DNA of 64,000 nt from Paenibacillus tyrphae (GTDB taxonomy: Bacteria; Bacillota; Bacilli; Paenibacillales; NBRC-103111), in NCBI RefSeq assembly GCF_000722545.1, contig NZ_JNVM01000017.1, positions 248,001 to 312,000 on the forward strand, written 5' to 3'. The notes beneath the pieces are model-generated. The model worked only from the letters and a program-made list of their open reading frames with translations, was not told the DNA's origin and did no database searches. Position numbers and translations under genes: made by a program. This document shows positions 8,131-17,154 of the stretch, piece by piece (position 1 is the stretch's first letter; every line of letters begins with the position of its first letter).

Positions 8131-10041
8131 TTAAAAAGGATTCATCACGTGGAAAAAGACATTCGGCGACGCCATCCGGTAATAATAGCTGCACCAGCCA
8201 ACGCCGCGGTTGTTGAACCGGTTGGACGAGCTGTACACGAGCCGCTCCTGCTCCAGCTCTTCGATCTGTCCGATTCGGCCCTCCACATAATCAAGCAGCC
8301 TTAACGAAGCCGTATCCAGCCGGTTGACGACCCCGCCGTATCGGATATCGATGACTTCCCAGCCGAACGGCTTGAACATCCGCAGCCACTGGGCGCGATG
8401 GGCGGCCCGCAGCTCCCGTACCGCTTCCGCAATCTCCGGCAGCACTTCCGTCGCGATGCGCCGCAGCGTCCCCGTATCCTTGGCGTCGTACGCCCGCTTG
8501 AGCTCGATGCCGATCTCGCTCTTCCGCTTCAGCACGCTGCACAGCTTCTCCGGCACCTCGAACAAGTAATCCAGCTCGGCCTCCTTGACGCGCCGGCTGC
8601 GGATATCCTGCTCCACCTTCGTATAATGCGCGGACAAGTCCAGCCCTTCGATCTGCTTGTCGAACAGCCCGAGCAGCACGTCCTGGTACAGCAAAAACTT
8701 GGAAGGATTGCTCTGCATCCGGTTGTTCGGCTCGGAGCCGGGCACCTCGTCCAAATCCTTGAACGTCAGGAAGGCGTCAGCCTCAATGCCGGTGCAGAAC
8801 TTGACCCGCTCCGCCAGCTTCGCCTGATCCGGCTTCGCTTCCGAATACGCGTGCTCCGCGTAGAGCTGCAGGCCGAGCAGCGCCGCAAAAGGATTGCTCT
8901 CCATACCGTCGTCGCCCCACATGGTCGCATAGACCTCGCGGATGCCTTCTCTTTTGCACACCTGCAGAGCAGCGTCCGAGGCATTCAACGACAGGCCGTA
9001 ATTGACCCCGAACGTGTTAAACACCCAGACGGCGCCGGCAAATACCAGATTGCAGCCGAGCGGACGGTGCTTGGCAATGAGGTTCTCGTAGTCCTCCTGC
9101 TCCATATGGTTATAATCCCAGTACACCATGTCCACATCTTTCGGAATGCGGCGCGCCATCTCTTCCGGAATTTGCGTATCCTTGTCATAGTAATCGCTGC
9201 CGTTCTGCGAAGCGAGCTTCAGGAACATATCGCTCCACATCATCGCCTTCAAGCCGCGTCGGCGCGTCATGTCCAGCACTTTGTCCAGATGCGCAATCAT
9301 AATCTCGAACCGGCTCGTGTAGCCATTATGGTCCAAATATTTGCCGCGGCCGAGCTCTTCCGCCTCGTCCATGCCGATGTGGATTTTGCGGCTGCGGAAC
9401 GGAGCGCTGGCGGACTCGATCATATTTTCGACCAAGCGGTCCGTCCGCTCGTCCCCGACCAGCAGCGCGCCTTTCGTATCCTTGTAATGCTTCACCGGCT
9501 CCCACTTCAAGAACTCTTCCAGATGCGCCAAGCTCTGGATGCTCGGGAACGCCTCGATGCCGAATTGGTCGGCGTAGTCGTCAATCTCTTTCAGCTCCGC
9601 CTGTGTGTAGCGGCCGCGCATATAACCGAAATAAGGCTCGCCGCTAATTTCGTAGGTATCTTCCAAATACAGCATGACGCTGTTTAGTCCCATTAAAGCC
9701 ATCTTGCGAAGCATGAATTTGAAGCTGTCGAGCGTCAATACCGCATTGCGGGACAAATCGAACATCGGCCCGATCGTATCGAACTGCTGCTGCTCCCGAA
9801 GGTGAAACGGCTCCCCATGAAGGCCGTGCTGCACGAGAAGCCCGAGCCCGCGAAAAAATTGATGCTTTTGACTGTAGCGAATGTAGGCCTTTCCCTGCTC
9901 CAAGCCGACTTCCAGCTCGCCGGACGACGGCTCGACCCGGACGACGATTCCATCCTCCGCCTCGGTAATCCGAAGCTCTTGCGACAATTCGCGAATTCCC
10001 GGCAATAAAACGTTTAAATTCCCTTCAAACCGCAGCTTCAT
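8131..10041 (-). CDS. Glycoside hydrolase family 20 beta-N-acetylhexosaminidase
   Basis: This 636-residue enzyme removes terminal GlcNAc or GalNAc from glycans or chitooligosaccharides. The catalytic Asp-Glu pair is in HIGMDEAEELGRG (about residues 224-225), within a TIM barrel from about 90 to 420. The start of the barrel, FDLSRNAVLTLDSFKFMLRKMALMGLN, is typical of GcnA-like bacterial GH20 enzymes. No signal peptide is seen, so it should act on imported sugars in the cytosol. A C-terminal helical region (450-636) follows. The ATG at 10041 is preceded by AGGAGAGG and GGAG. The gene is separate from the chitinase at 30.7 kb but could work on the same substrate chain. Confidence 0.93.
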   Translation of the reverse strand: MKLRFEGNLNVLLPGIRELSQELRITEAEDGIVVRVEPSSGELEVGLEQGKAYIRYSQKHQFFRGLGLLVQHGLHGEPFHLREQQQFDTIGPMFDLSRNAVLTLDSFKFMLRKMALMGLNSVMLYLEDTYEISGEPYFGYMRGRYTQAELKEIDDYADQFGIEAFPSIQSLAHLEEFLKWEPVKHYKDTKGALLVGDERTDRLVENMIESASAPFRSRKIHIGMDEAEELGRGKYLDHNGYTSRFEIMIAHLDKVLDMTRRRGLKAMMWSDMFLKLASQNGSDYYDKDTQIPEEMARRIPKDVDMVYWDYNHMEQEDYENLIAKHRPLGCNLVFAGAVWVFNTFGVNYGLSLNASDAALQVCKREGIREVYATMWGDDGMESNPFAALLGLQLYAEHAYSEAKPDQAKLAERVKFCTGIEADAFLTFKDLDEVPGSEPNNRMQSNPSKFLLYQDVLLGLFDKQIEGLDLSAHYTKVEQDIRSRRVKEAELDYLFEVPEKLCSVLKRKSEIGIELKRAYDAKDTGTLRRIATEVLPEIAEAVRELRAAHRAQWLRMFKPFGWEVIDIRYGGVVNRLDTASLRLLDYVEGRIGQIEELEQERLVYSSSNRFNNRGVGWCSYYYRMASPNVFFHVMNPF

Positions 10042-10115
10042 CTCCTGCTTCCTCTCCTTGGTTAAGTATCCTATCTGCCTCTATTATAAGAGAAAGCTGC
10101 GGTTTAGGGAATGCG

Positions 10116-10976
10116 TTACAAGGATGAATCGTAGGTATAAAAGCCTCTGCCCGTTTTGCGGCCTAGCCGGCCGGCTTTGACGTATTTGCGCAGCAAGGGG
10201 CATGGACGGTATTTGCCGTCTCCGAAGCCGTCGTGAAGAATCTCCATAATGGACAAGCACGTGTCCAGCCCGATGAAATCGGCCAGCTCCAATGGTCCCA
10301 TCGGATGGTTCATTCCCAGCTTCATCACCTTGTCCACCGCCTCCGGAGCCGCAACGCCTTCGTAGACGGTATAAATCGCCTCGTTGATCATCGGCATCAG
10401 GACGCGGTTCGATACGAAGCCGGGAAAATCGTTCACCTCAACGGGCGTTTTCCCCATGCGCTCCGCCAAATCGCGGATTTGCCCGAATACCTCGTCGGAG
10501 GTTTCCAGGCCCCGGATAATTTCGACCAGCGGCATGACCGGAACCGGATTCATGAAATGCATGCCGATCACCTGCGAAGGCCGTCCGGTCACGGCGGCGA
10601 TCTCCGTGATCGGGAGCGAGGACGTATTCGTAGCGAGGATCGTATGCGGCCGGCACAGGTCGTCCAATCGCTTGAACAGCGTCGTTTTATGCTCCATGCT
10701 TTCAATAATCGCTTCAATGACCAGATCGGCCTGAGCGGCTCGATCCAGCTGGGCGCAAGGGAGAATCCGCCCTAGAATGCTTGTTTTCTCTTCCTCAGCA
10801 AGCTTCCCTTTCTCTACGCTCCGGCCAAGACTTTTCGTCAGCCGGGTGATGCCCTGATGAAGGGACACTTCGGCAATATCGTGCAGCAGGACGTTCAAGC
10901 CTGACGCTGCGGCGACTTGTGCAATGCCGCTGCCCATCTGTCCTGCGCCAATGACCATAACCGTCTGGATAGCCAT
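10116..10976 (-). CDS. 3-hydroxybutyryl-CoA dehydrogenase
   Basis: The enzyme (286 residues, typical length) oxidises 3-hydroxyacyl-CoA with NAD(P), or runs in reverse. The Rossmann motif is GAGQMGSGIAQ at the N-terminus. The active-site His lies in GMHFMNPVPVMPLVEI, and the C-terminal dimerisation domain contains FPGFVSNRVLMPMINEA and NHPMGPLELADFIGLD. The start is preceded by GGAGGTG at six bases. It is the last gene of the leftward acyl-CoA cluster, after IcmF and the E1-alpha remnant. It would work with the thiolase and the dehydrogenases of the cluster. Hbd, PaaH and MmgB are names used for this family; I cannot choose between them. Confidence 0.93.
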   Translation of the reverse strand: MAIQTVMVIGAGQMGSGIAQVAAASGLNVLLHDIAEVSLHQGITRLTKSLGRSVEKGKLAEEEKTSILGRILPCAQLDRAAQADLVIEAIIESMEHKTTLFKRLDDLCRPHTILATNTSSLPITEIAAVTGRPSQVIGMHFMNPVPVMPLVEIIRGLETSDEVFGQIRDLAERMGKTPVEVNDFPGFVSNRVLMPMINEAIYTVYEGVAAPEAVDKVMKLGMNHPMGPLELADFIGLDTCLSIMEILHDGFGDGKYRPCPLLRKYVKAGRLGRKTGRGFYTYDSSL

Positions 10977-11063
10977 GCTCTACACCTCCGATTCTTCTAT
11001 TTGGAGAGTAATTTATTTCCATTATATATTATTTATGTCATTCAATAAATCAGGCTGTCTGAA

Positions 11064-11201
11064 TCATAGCTTTTGCTTCCGAAATGCCCGCTCATCTGCC
11101 TTCAGCAGCGCGCCGAGCATAAGCTCCTTCAGGGTCATGCCGACGGACAAGACGAAGGCGTGGTCCCGGTAAAACGGCTACGGCAGAAAATAGTCGTGCC
11201 T
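11064..11201 (-). pseudogene. Remnant of a branched-chain 2-oxoacid dehydrogenase E1-alpha gene
   Basis: Read leftward, RHDYFLP, then a TAG at 11178-11180, then FYRDHAFVLSVGMTLKELMLGALLKADE match the conserved region of BkdA/2-oxoisovalerate dehydrogenase E1-alpha (family pattern DY-LPYYRD--VVL--GM---LML---KAED). The part before and everything after are absent, and there is an in-frame stop and a small insertion. It lies 15 bases after IcmF, in the same orientation. It implies that the cluster once included a branched-chain keto-acid dehydrogenase, and so points to valine, leucine or isoleucine breakdown. Confidence 0.7.
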
Positions 11202-11215
11202 CCGCCCAGCAGCGA

Positions 11216-14200
11216 TCACATATTTCGGCGGTACTGCCCGCCCACTTGATAAAGCGCATGCGTAATTTGCCCCAAGCTGGCGGTCTTGACGGTTTCCATC
11301 AGCTCGACAAAAATGTTGCCCCCGTCCAAAGCTGTCTGCTGGAGCCTCGCCAAAGCGTCCGGAGCCTCGTCTTGATACTTCTCTTGAAAAGCGCGCAGAT
11401 TGGCGATCTGCTGCTCCTTCTCCTCGGTCGTAGCGCGGGCCATCGGAATCGGCAGATCGTCCGTCGGCGGGTTCGGGTTCTGGAAGGTGTTCACGCCGAT
11501 GATCGGGAGCTCGCCGTTGTGCTTTTTCGTCTCGTACAGAAGCGACTCATCCTGGATCTTTCCGCGCTGGTACTGCGATTCCATCGCCCCAAGCACGCCT
11601 CCCCGGTCGCTGATGCGCTCCAGCTCAAGCAGGACGGCTTCCTCCACCAGGTCCGTCAGCTCTTCGATCACGAAGGAGCCTTGGAGCATATTTTCGCTTT
11701 TGGCAAGTCCGAGTTCTTTCGTGATGATCAATTGAATCGCCATGGCCCGGCGCACCGATTCCTCCGTCGGCGTCGTGATCGCCTCGTCGTAGGAGTTCGT
11801 ATGCAGCGAATTGCAGTTGTCCATGATCGCAAGCAGCGCCTGCAGGGTCGTGCGGATATCGTTAAAATCGATTTCCTGCGCATGCAGCGACCGGCCCGAG
11901 GTTTGAACGTGGTACTTCAGCTTCTGGCTGCGCTCGTTCGCCTTGTATTTCTCTCGCATCACCGTGGCCCAGATCCGTCGCGCCACCCGGCCGATCACGG
12001 TATATTCGGGATCGAGCCCGTTGCTGAAAAAGAACGACAGGTTCGGCGCAAAATCGTCGATGTGCATGCCCCGGGACAAATAGTATTCGACATACGTGAA
12101 CCCGTTCGCCAAGGTGAAGGCGAGCTGCGAGATCGGATTCGCCCCGGCCTCCGCAATGTGGTAGCCGGAGATCGACACGGAGTAATAGTTCCGCACCTCG
12201 TGATCGATAAAATATTGCTGAATATCGCCCATCATCCGCAGCGCAAATTCCGTGGAAAAGATGCACGTATTCTGCCCCTGGTCCTCCTTCAAAATGTCCG
12301 CCTGCACGGTTCCGCGAACCTGCTTCAGCGCTTCCTTGGCGAGCTGCCGCCGTTCCTCGCCGGACGGCTCTCTCCCCTGCTCCTGACGGTATTGATCCAC
12401 CCGGCCGTCGATCGCCGTATTCATAAACATCGCCAGAATGATGGCCGCCGGACCATTGATCGTCATCGAAACCGAGGTCAGCGGATGACACAAATCGAAG
12501 CCGGCGTACAGCTTCTTCATATCGTCCAAGGTGCAGATGCTGACGCCGCTTTCCCCGATTTTGCCATAGATATCGGGCCGGTAGTCCGGGTCCTCGCCGT
12601 ACAGCGTGACCGAATCGAAAGCGGTGCTGAGCCGTTTGGCCGGATCGTTCTTCGACAAGTAATGAAACCGGAGGTTCGTCCGCTCCGGGGTTCCTTCGCC
12701 CGCGAATTGACGCTTCGGGTCCTCCTCCGTCCGTTTAAAAGGAAAGACGCCGGCCGTGTAGGGGAACGTTCCCGGGACATTCTCTCGGTACAGCCAGCTT
12801 ACCAGATCGCCCCAGTCGTGGAAGCCAGGCAGGCATACCTTGGGAATCTTCAGCCCGGACAAGCTCGTGGTCGCAAGCTCGGTGACGATCTCTTTGTCCC
12901 GGACCTTGGTGACCAATTGCGTTCCGGCATAGCGGCTGCGCACCTCCGGCCAGCGGGCCAAGAGAGTCTGGGTCCCCGGATGCAGGCGCTGCTCGTACTT
13001 CTCTTTCAGCTCCTGCAGCATAGTTATGCTTTCCTCCGGTACATGCTCACGCTTCAGCGCTTGCATCGTCCCATCGATTTGGTAGCAGGCGCGCGCAAAT
13101 TCCGCTTCCTTGTCGACGAAAGCTTTGTAGCTGCGGATGGTCTGCACGATCTCTCCCAAGTACCGGATCCGTTCGCCGGGAATGATGACCTGCTTCTTGA
13201 AGCTTTTCTCCGTTGAAAAATCCGGAACCGGCCAGCCGTTGCCGCATTTGCGGTTCATCTCGGAGATAAGCGCGGCAAACAGCCTGTTGACCCCGGCATC
13301 GTTAAACTGGCTCGCAATCGTCCCGTACACCGGCATCACTTCGTAAGGCTGCTCGAACCATCCGCGGCTTCGCTGCACCTGCTTTTTCACCTCGCGCAGC
13401 GCATCCTCCGATCCTCTTCGCTCAAACTTGTTGATCGCGATCAGATCGGCATAATCGAGCATCTCGATTTTCTCCAGCTGCGAAGGTGCGCCGAATTCGC
13501 TGGTCATGACATACAGCGTCACATCGGAGATTTCCGTAATCTGGTGATCCCCTTGCCCGATCCCGCTCGTTTCCACCAGAATCCAATCGAAGCCCGCCGC
13601 CTTAACCACCGCCAACGCTTCGCGGATCGCCTGCGACAGCTCCTTGCCCGAATTGCGTGTCGCCAAGCTCCGCATATAGACACGGTCCGAATGCACCGCA
13701 TTCATGCGGATACGGTCTCCCAGCAAAGCACCCCCCGTCCGCTGCTTGGTCGGGTCAATGGACAGGATAGCAACGCTCTTGTCGGGATAATGCCGTAGGA
13801 AACGGCGGACCAATTCGTCCGTAAGCGAACTTTTTCCCGCGCCGCCCGTACCGGTGATGCCGACGACGGGAGCGTCGGACGGCCATTCCTTCATTTGCTC
13901 GAACGCGGCATGCAACTGGGAGCCGGTAGGAACGGACCCGCTGCTCAAGCTCTCAGCGGCCGTAATGCTTTGCGCGATCGCGCGGTGATTCCCCTGCTTC
14001 AGTTCCTCAAGATCAGGCACGTAGTCCGCAACCGTGGAGAAATCACATTCCTCCAGCATGACATTGATCATGCCTTGCAGCCCCAGCTTTCTTCCGTCCT
14101 CCGGCGAAAAAATACGGGCTACACCATAGTCGTGCAGCCGCTTCATTTCCGAAGGAATGATGACGCCGCCTCCGCCTCCGTACACCCGGATATGGCTTGC

Positions 14201-14473
14201 GCCTCTCTCCTTCAACAGATCGATCACATACTGGAAATATTCGACGTGCCCACCTTGGTAGGAGGAAATGGCAATGCCCTGCACGTCCTCCTGGATCGCC
14301 GCCTGCACCACCTCGTTCACGGACCGGTTGTGGCCCAGATGAATAACCTCCGCGCCGCTGGCCTGCAATATCCGGCGCATCACGTTGATCGAGACGTCAT
14401 GACCGTCAAACAAGGCGGAAGCGGTAACGAACCTAGCCTTGTGCTTTGTTCGATGCACTCGTGCAGTTTCCAA
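11216..14473 (-). CDS. icmF: IcmF: fused isobutyryl-CoA mutase and its GTPase chaperone
   Basis: This 1085-residue protein matches IcmF in order and length. An adenosylcobalamin domain (about 10-145) has FDGHD and GGGGGVII. A MeaB-like G-protein domain follows, with the P-loop GTGGAGKSS near residue 210. A linker comes next, and the substrate-binding TIM barrel (about 560-1080) contains TSVSMTINGPAAI. It interconverts isobutyryl-CoA and n-butyryl-CoA through a B12 radical; some members also act on isovaleryl-CoA or pivalyl-CoA. The GTPase loads and repairs the cofactor. The start is a TTG with AGGAGAG six bases upstream. It is embedded in a leftward acyl-CoA cluster. Which substrate is used cannot be read here. 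Confidence 0.96.
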   Translation of the reverse strand: METARVHRTKHKARFVTASALFDGHDVSINVMRRILQASGAEVIHLGHNRSVNEVVQAAIQEDVQGIAISSYQGGHVEYFQYVIDLLKERGASHIRVYGGGGGVIIPSEMKRLHDYGVARIFSPEDGRKLGLQGMINVMLEECDFSTVADYVPDLEELKQGNHRAIAQSITAAESLSSGSVPTGSQLHAAFEQMKEWPSDAPVVGITGTGGAGKSSLTDELVRRFLRHYPDKSVAILSIDPTKQRTGGALLGDRIRMNAVHSDRVYMRSLATRNSGKELSQAIREALAVVKAAGFDWILVETSGIGQGDHQITEISDVTLYVMTSEFGAPSQLEKIEMLDYADLIAINKFERRGSEDALREVKKQVQRSRGWFEQPYEVMPVYGTIASQFNDAGVNRLFAALISEMNRKCGNGWPVPDFSTEKSFKKQVIIPGERIRYLGEIVQTIRSYKAFVDKEAEFARACYQIDGTMQALKREHVPEESITMLQELKEKYEQRLHPGTQTLLARWPEVRSRYAGTQLVTKVRDKEIVTELATTSLSGLKIPKVCLPGFHDWGDLVSWLYRENVPGTFPYTAGVFPFKRTEEDPKRQFAGEGTPERTNLRFHYLSKNDPAKRLSTAFDSVTLYGEDPDYRPDIYGKIGESGVSICTLDDMKKLYAGFDLCHPLTSVSMTINGPAAIILAMFMNTAIDGRVDQYRQEQGREPSGEERRQLAKEALKQVRGTVQADILKEDQGQNTCIFSTEFALRMMGDIQQYFIDHEVRNYYSVSISGYHIAEAGANPISQLAFTLANGFTYVEYYLSRGMHIDDFAPNLSFFFSNGLDPEYTVIGRVARRIWATVMREKYKANERSQKLKYHVQTSGRSLHAQEIDFNDIRTTLQALLAIMDNCNSLHTNSYDEAITTPTEESVRRAMAIQLIITKELGLAKSENMLQGSFVIEELTDLVEEAVLLELERISDRGGVLGAMESQYQRGKIQDESLLYETKKHNGELPIIGVNTFQNPNPPTDDLPIPMARATTEEKEQQIANLRAFQEKYQDEAPDALARLQQTALDGGNIFVELMETVKTASLGQITHALYQVGGQYRRNM

Positions 14474-14732
14474 ACAAATCTCTCCTCATAGCGAAAAATC
14501 GAAGCATGCTAACGGCAAACGAAGCAAACCGTTCGCTTCAATCGGAGCCTTAAATAACACAAGCGCCCCTTCCGCTCCAGAACGATCAAGAAAATAGAAT
14601 GAAATGCCCTAACGGCATGTGTACGCCAGATACGAAACGACGACGGAACCGTCCGACATCGAATCCGGTGTTAAATCGCTGCTTTCGGCCGAGGCAGTTT
14701 AGGACTTATTTTCATCAAACAACTACTGCTGC

Positions 14733-15863
14733 TTACGACTTCAACAGCTCGTTGGAAATGACGATCCGGTGAATCTGGTTGGTCCCCTCGTAAATTTGCG
14801 TCACTTTCGCCTCGCGGAACAGTCGTTCCAACGGATGTTCGTTCGTCCACCCGCTGCCGCCGAGCAGCTGCAGCGCGTCCGTCGTGACCGACATCGCGGT
14901 ATCGCTGGCGAACATTTTGGCCATGGAAGCTTCCTTCGTACAAGGCTTGCCGTTCTGCCGCAGCCAGGCAGCCCGGTATACGAGCAGGCTTGCAGCTTCA
15001 ACCCGAGCCGCCAGCTCCGTCAGAACGGGCTCTACCGCACGCCCCCGCTCTTTCGCATACCGTGCTTTCACCAAAAGCTCGGTATGCTCCAAGGCGGCTC
15101 TGGCAATGCCGAGCGCCTGTGCGCCGATGCCGATCCGACCCCCGTCCAGAATCGACTTGGCCATGACGAACCCCTGTCCTTCCTGCCCCAGCCGCTGTGC
15201 GGCAGGAAGACGGACCTGGTCAAAGGTCAGCTCGCACGTATTGGAGCCGCGCAGTCCCATCTTCTTTTCCTTCTTCTCTACCCGAAAGCCGGGCGCCGCT
15301 TTCTCAACAATGAAGGCGCTGACCCCGGAAGACTCTTGTCCCGGACCGGTCACGGCAAAAACGATATAAACGTCCGCTTCGCCCGCGTTCGTAATGAACA
15401 CTTTCGACCCGTTCAGGATGTAGTCTGTGCCGTCCCAAACGGCGGACGACCTGATCTTGGCCGCATCGGAGCCGGCATGCGGCTCCGTCAGCGCGAACGC
15501 CCCGAGCCATTCCCCCGAGGCCATTCTTGGAAGGTATTTCTTCTTTTGCTCCTCCGTCCCGTAATACAAAATAGGCAAGGTTGCAACCGAAGTGTGGACG
15601 GACAGAATAACGCCAACGGTGGCGCTCGCTTTAGATATTTCCTCGATGGCGATCATATACGAAATCAAAACCGCACCGCTTCCGCCCCACTCCTTGGGAA
15701 CGGGCAGCCCCAGAAGACCGAAGCCGCCCATTTCGCTGACGAGCGCACGCGGAAAAGCATCGGACTCCTCCATGGCCGGAACGGACGGAGCGATCCGGCT
15801 AACAGCGTATTCGCGCACCTTGCTCCGGAAGCGCTCCTGTTCGTCCGTGAAGCACAGCTCCAT
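14733..15863 (-). CDS. Acyl-CoA dehydrogenase, short/branched-chain type
   Basis: This FAD enzyme of 376 residues forms the alpha-beta double bond of acyl-CoA and passes electrons to ETF. The family signatures GAFALTEPHAGSDA and QLLGGSGWTNEHPLERLFREAKV are present. The catalytic glutamate is in QIYEGTNQIHRIVI. The start has AAGGAGGAG ten bases upstream and lies 17 bases after the thiolase stop, so the two genes share a transcript. It is the canonical member of the two dehydrogenases in this cluster, probably working on butyryl- or isobutyryl-CoA in concert with IcmF. The following 240 bases before IcmF hold no gene I can see. Confidence 0.94.
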   Translation of the reverse strand: MELCFTDEQERFRSKVREYAVSRIAPSVPAMEESDAFPRALVSEMGGFGLLGLPVPKEWGGSGAVLISYMIAIEEISKASATVGVILSVHTSVATLPILYYGTEEQKKKYLPRMASGEWLGAFALTEPHAGSDAAKIRSSAVWDGTDYILNGSKVFITNAGEADVYIVFAVTGPGQESSGVSAFIVEKAAPGFRVEKKEKKMGLRGSNTCELTFDQVRLPAAQRLGQEGQGFVMAKSILDGGRIGIGAQALGIARAALEHTELLVKARYAKERGRAVEPVLTELAARVEAASLLVYRAAWLRQNGKPCTKEASMAKMFASDTAMSVTTDALQLLGGSGWTNEHPLERLFREAKVTQIYEGTNQIHRIVISNELLKS

Positions 15864-15880
15864 CAGGCGTCAACTCCTCC

Positions 15881-17059
15881 TTATTCGTCCACCCGAAGCA
15901 AAATCGCATCCCCTTGTCCGCCTCCGCTGCAAATGGCTGCGATACCGAGCCCGCCCCCGCGGCGTCTCAGCGCATGGATCAAGGTCAGAACGATCCTCGC
16001 CCCGCTGGCCCCGATCGGATGCCCGAGCGCGATCGCCCCGCCGTTGACGTTGACCTTCTCCTCGCCCCAACCGACGAGGCTGCCGCTGGCAAGAACGACC
16101 GCAGCGAACGCTTCGTTGACCTCGAACAAGTCAATCTCCCGCAACGATTTGCCGTTTTTTTGCAGCAGCTTTTGAATGACGAGCCCGGGCGTTATCGTAT
16201 AATAAGGCGCTTCAGCGGCAACGGTCGTGTGCCCGATAATGGACGCAAGCGGCGAGTAGCGCTCGCGGACCGCTTTTTCCTCGGACATGACCACCAGCGC
16301 GGCGGCGCCGTCGCTAATGCCCGAAGCATTGCCTGCGGTTACGGTGCCTCCCTGCACAAAGGCAGACGGCAGCTTGGCGAGCTTCTCCGCACTCGTATCG
16401 GCACGCGGGGCTTCATCCGTATCGACATCCGCGTAAGAGCCCGCCCCGCAAGCGACGGGCACGATCTCGTCCTTGAACAGCCCTTGCCGGATGGCCTCCA
16501 TGGCACGTTTATGGCTCCGCAGCGCCCATTCGTCCTGAAGCTGGCGGCTGATGCCTTTCTCGGTAACGATTCTTTCGGCGTACTCTCCCATATGGACATG
16601 CTGAAAAGCACAGTGCAGCCCGTCTCGCAACATCAGGTCCGTCACTTTCTTGTCTCCGAGGCGGCAGCCCCAGCGCGCATCCGCCGCCGCGTACGGCGCG
16701 TTGCTCATGCTTTCCATCCCGCCGGCTACGACCGTTTCGGCATCGCCGGCCCGGATGATTTGATCCGCCAGCGTAATGCTGCGCATGCCGGAGGCGCATA
16801 CCTTGTTGATCGTCTCCGTCTGCACGCGCCAGTCCAATCCGGCCAGCCGCGCCGCCTGACGCGACGGGATTTGTCCCGCACCGCCCTGCAGCACCATGCC
16901 CATAATGACCTCATCGACTTCGGAGGGAGCCACCTTCGCTTTGTCCAAAGCCCCTTCGATGGCGATGCCGCCGAGCTCGACGGCCTGCTTGCTTTTCAAT
17001 ACGCCGCCGAATTTCCCGAATGCCGTGCGGGCTCCCCCGACAATCACAGATTCTCTCAT
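15881..17059 (-). CDS. Acetyl-CoA C-acetyltransferase (thiolase)
   Basis: This 392-residue thiolase makes or cleaves acetoacetyl-CoA. The nucleophilic Cys is in INKVCASGMRS (about residue 88), the His in GGAIALGHPIGASGAR, and the second Cys in CSGGGQGDA near the C-terminus. All catalytic residues are present and the length is normal. AAGGAG lies five bases before the ATG. It sits between the two acyl-CoA dehydrogenase genes in the same direction with short gaps, as expected for a beta-oxidation-type operon. Confidence 0.95.
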   Translation of the reverse strand: MRESVIVGGARTAFGKFGGVLKSKQAVELGGIAIEGALDKAKVAPSEVDEVIMGMVLQGGAGQIPSRQAARLAGLDWRVQTETINKVCASGMRSITLADQIIRAGDAETVVAGGMESMSNAPYAAADARWGCRLGDKKVTDLMLRDGLHCAFQHVHMGEYAERIVTEKGISRQLQDEWALRSHKRAMEAIRQGLFKDEIVPVACGAGSYADVDTDEAPRADTSAEKLAKLPSAFVQGGTVTAGNASGISDGAAALVVMSEEKAVRERYSPLASIIGHTTVAAEAPYYTITPGLVIQKLLQKNGKSLREIDLFEVNEAFAAVVLASGSLVGWGEEKVNVNGGAIALGHPIGASGARIVLTLIHALRRRGGGLGIAAICSGGGQGDAILLRVDE

Positions 17060-17154
17060 CGCTTCTCCTTCCGGGCTTTCCGCAAGAAAGCCGCGTGATC
17101 ATAAGAAATGGCTGCTCGTTAGCTTCACTCTTCCTGCCTTCCAGCTTCAAAAGA

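Noticed and set aside
8398..9687. Long plus-strand open frame (429 codons) opposite the GH20 gene
   Set aside because: Low-complexity Arg/Leu/His-rich antisense shadow of a GC-rich gene, no ribosome site, while the opposite strand encodes a full catalytic enzyme.
11246..13216. 656-codon plus-strand frame opposite icmF
   Set aside because: Antisense shadow; its translation shows no domain, and icmF is complete on the other strand.
14769..17098. Two overlapping plus-strand frames (468 and 394 codons) opposite the dehydrogenase and thiolase genes
   Set aside because: Antisense shadows created by third-position GC bias; no family motifs.
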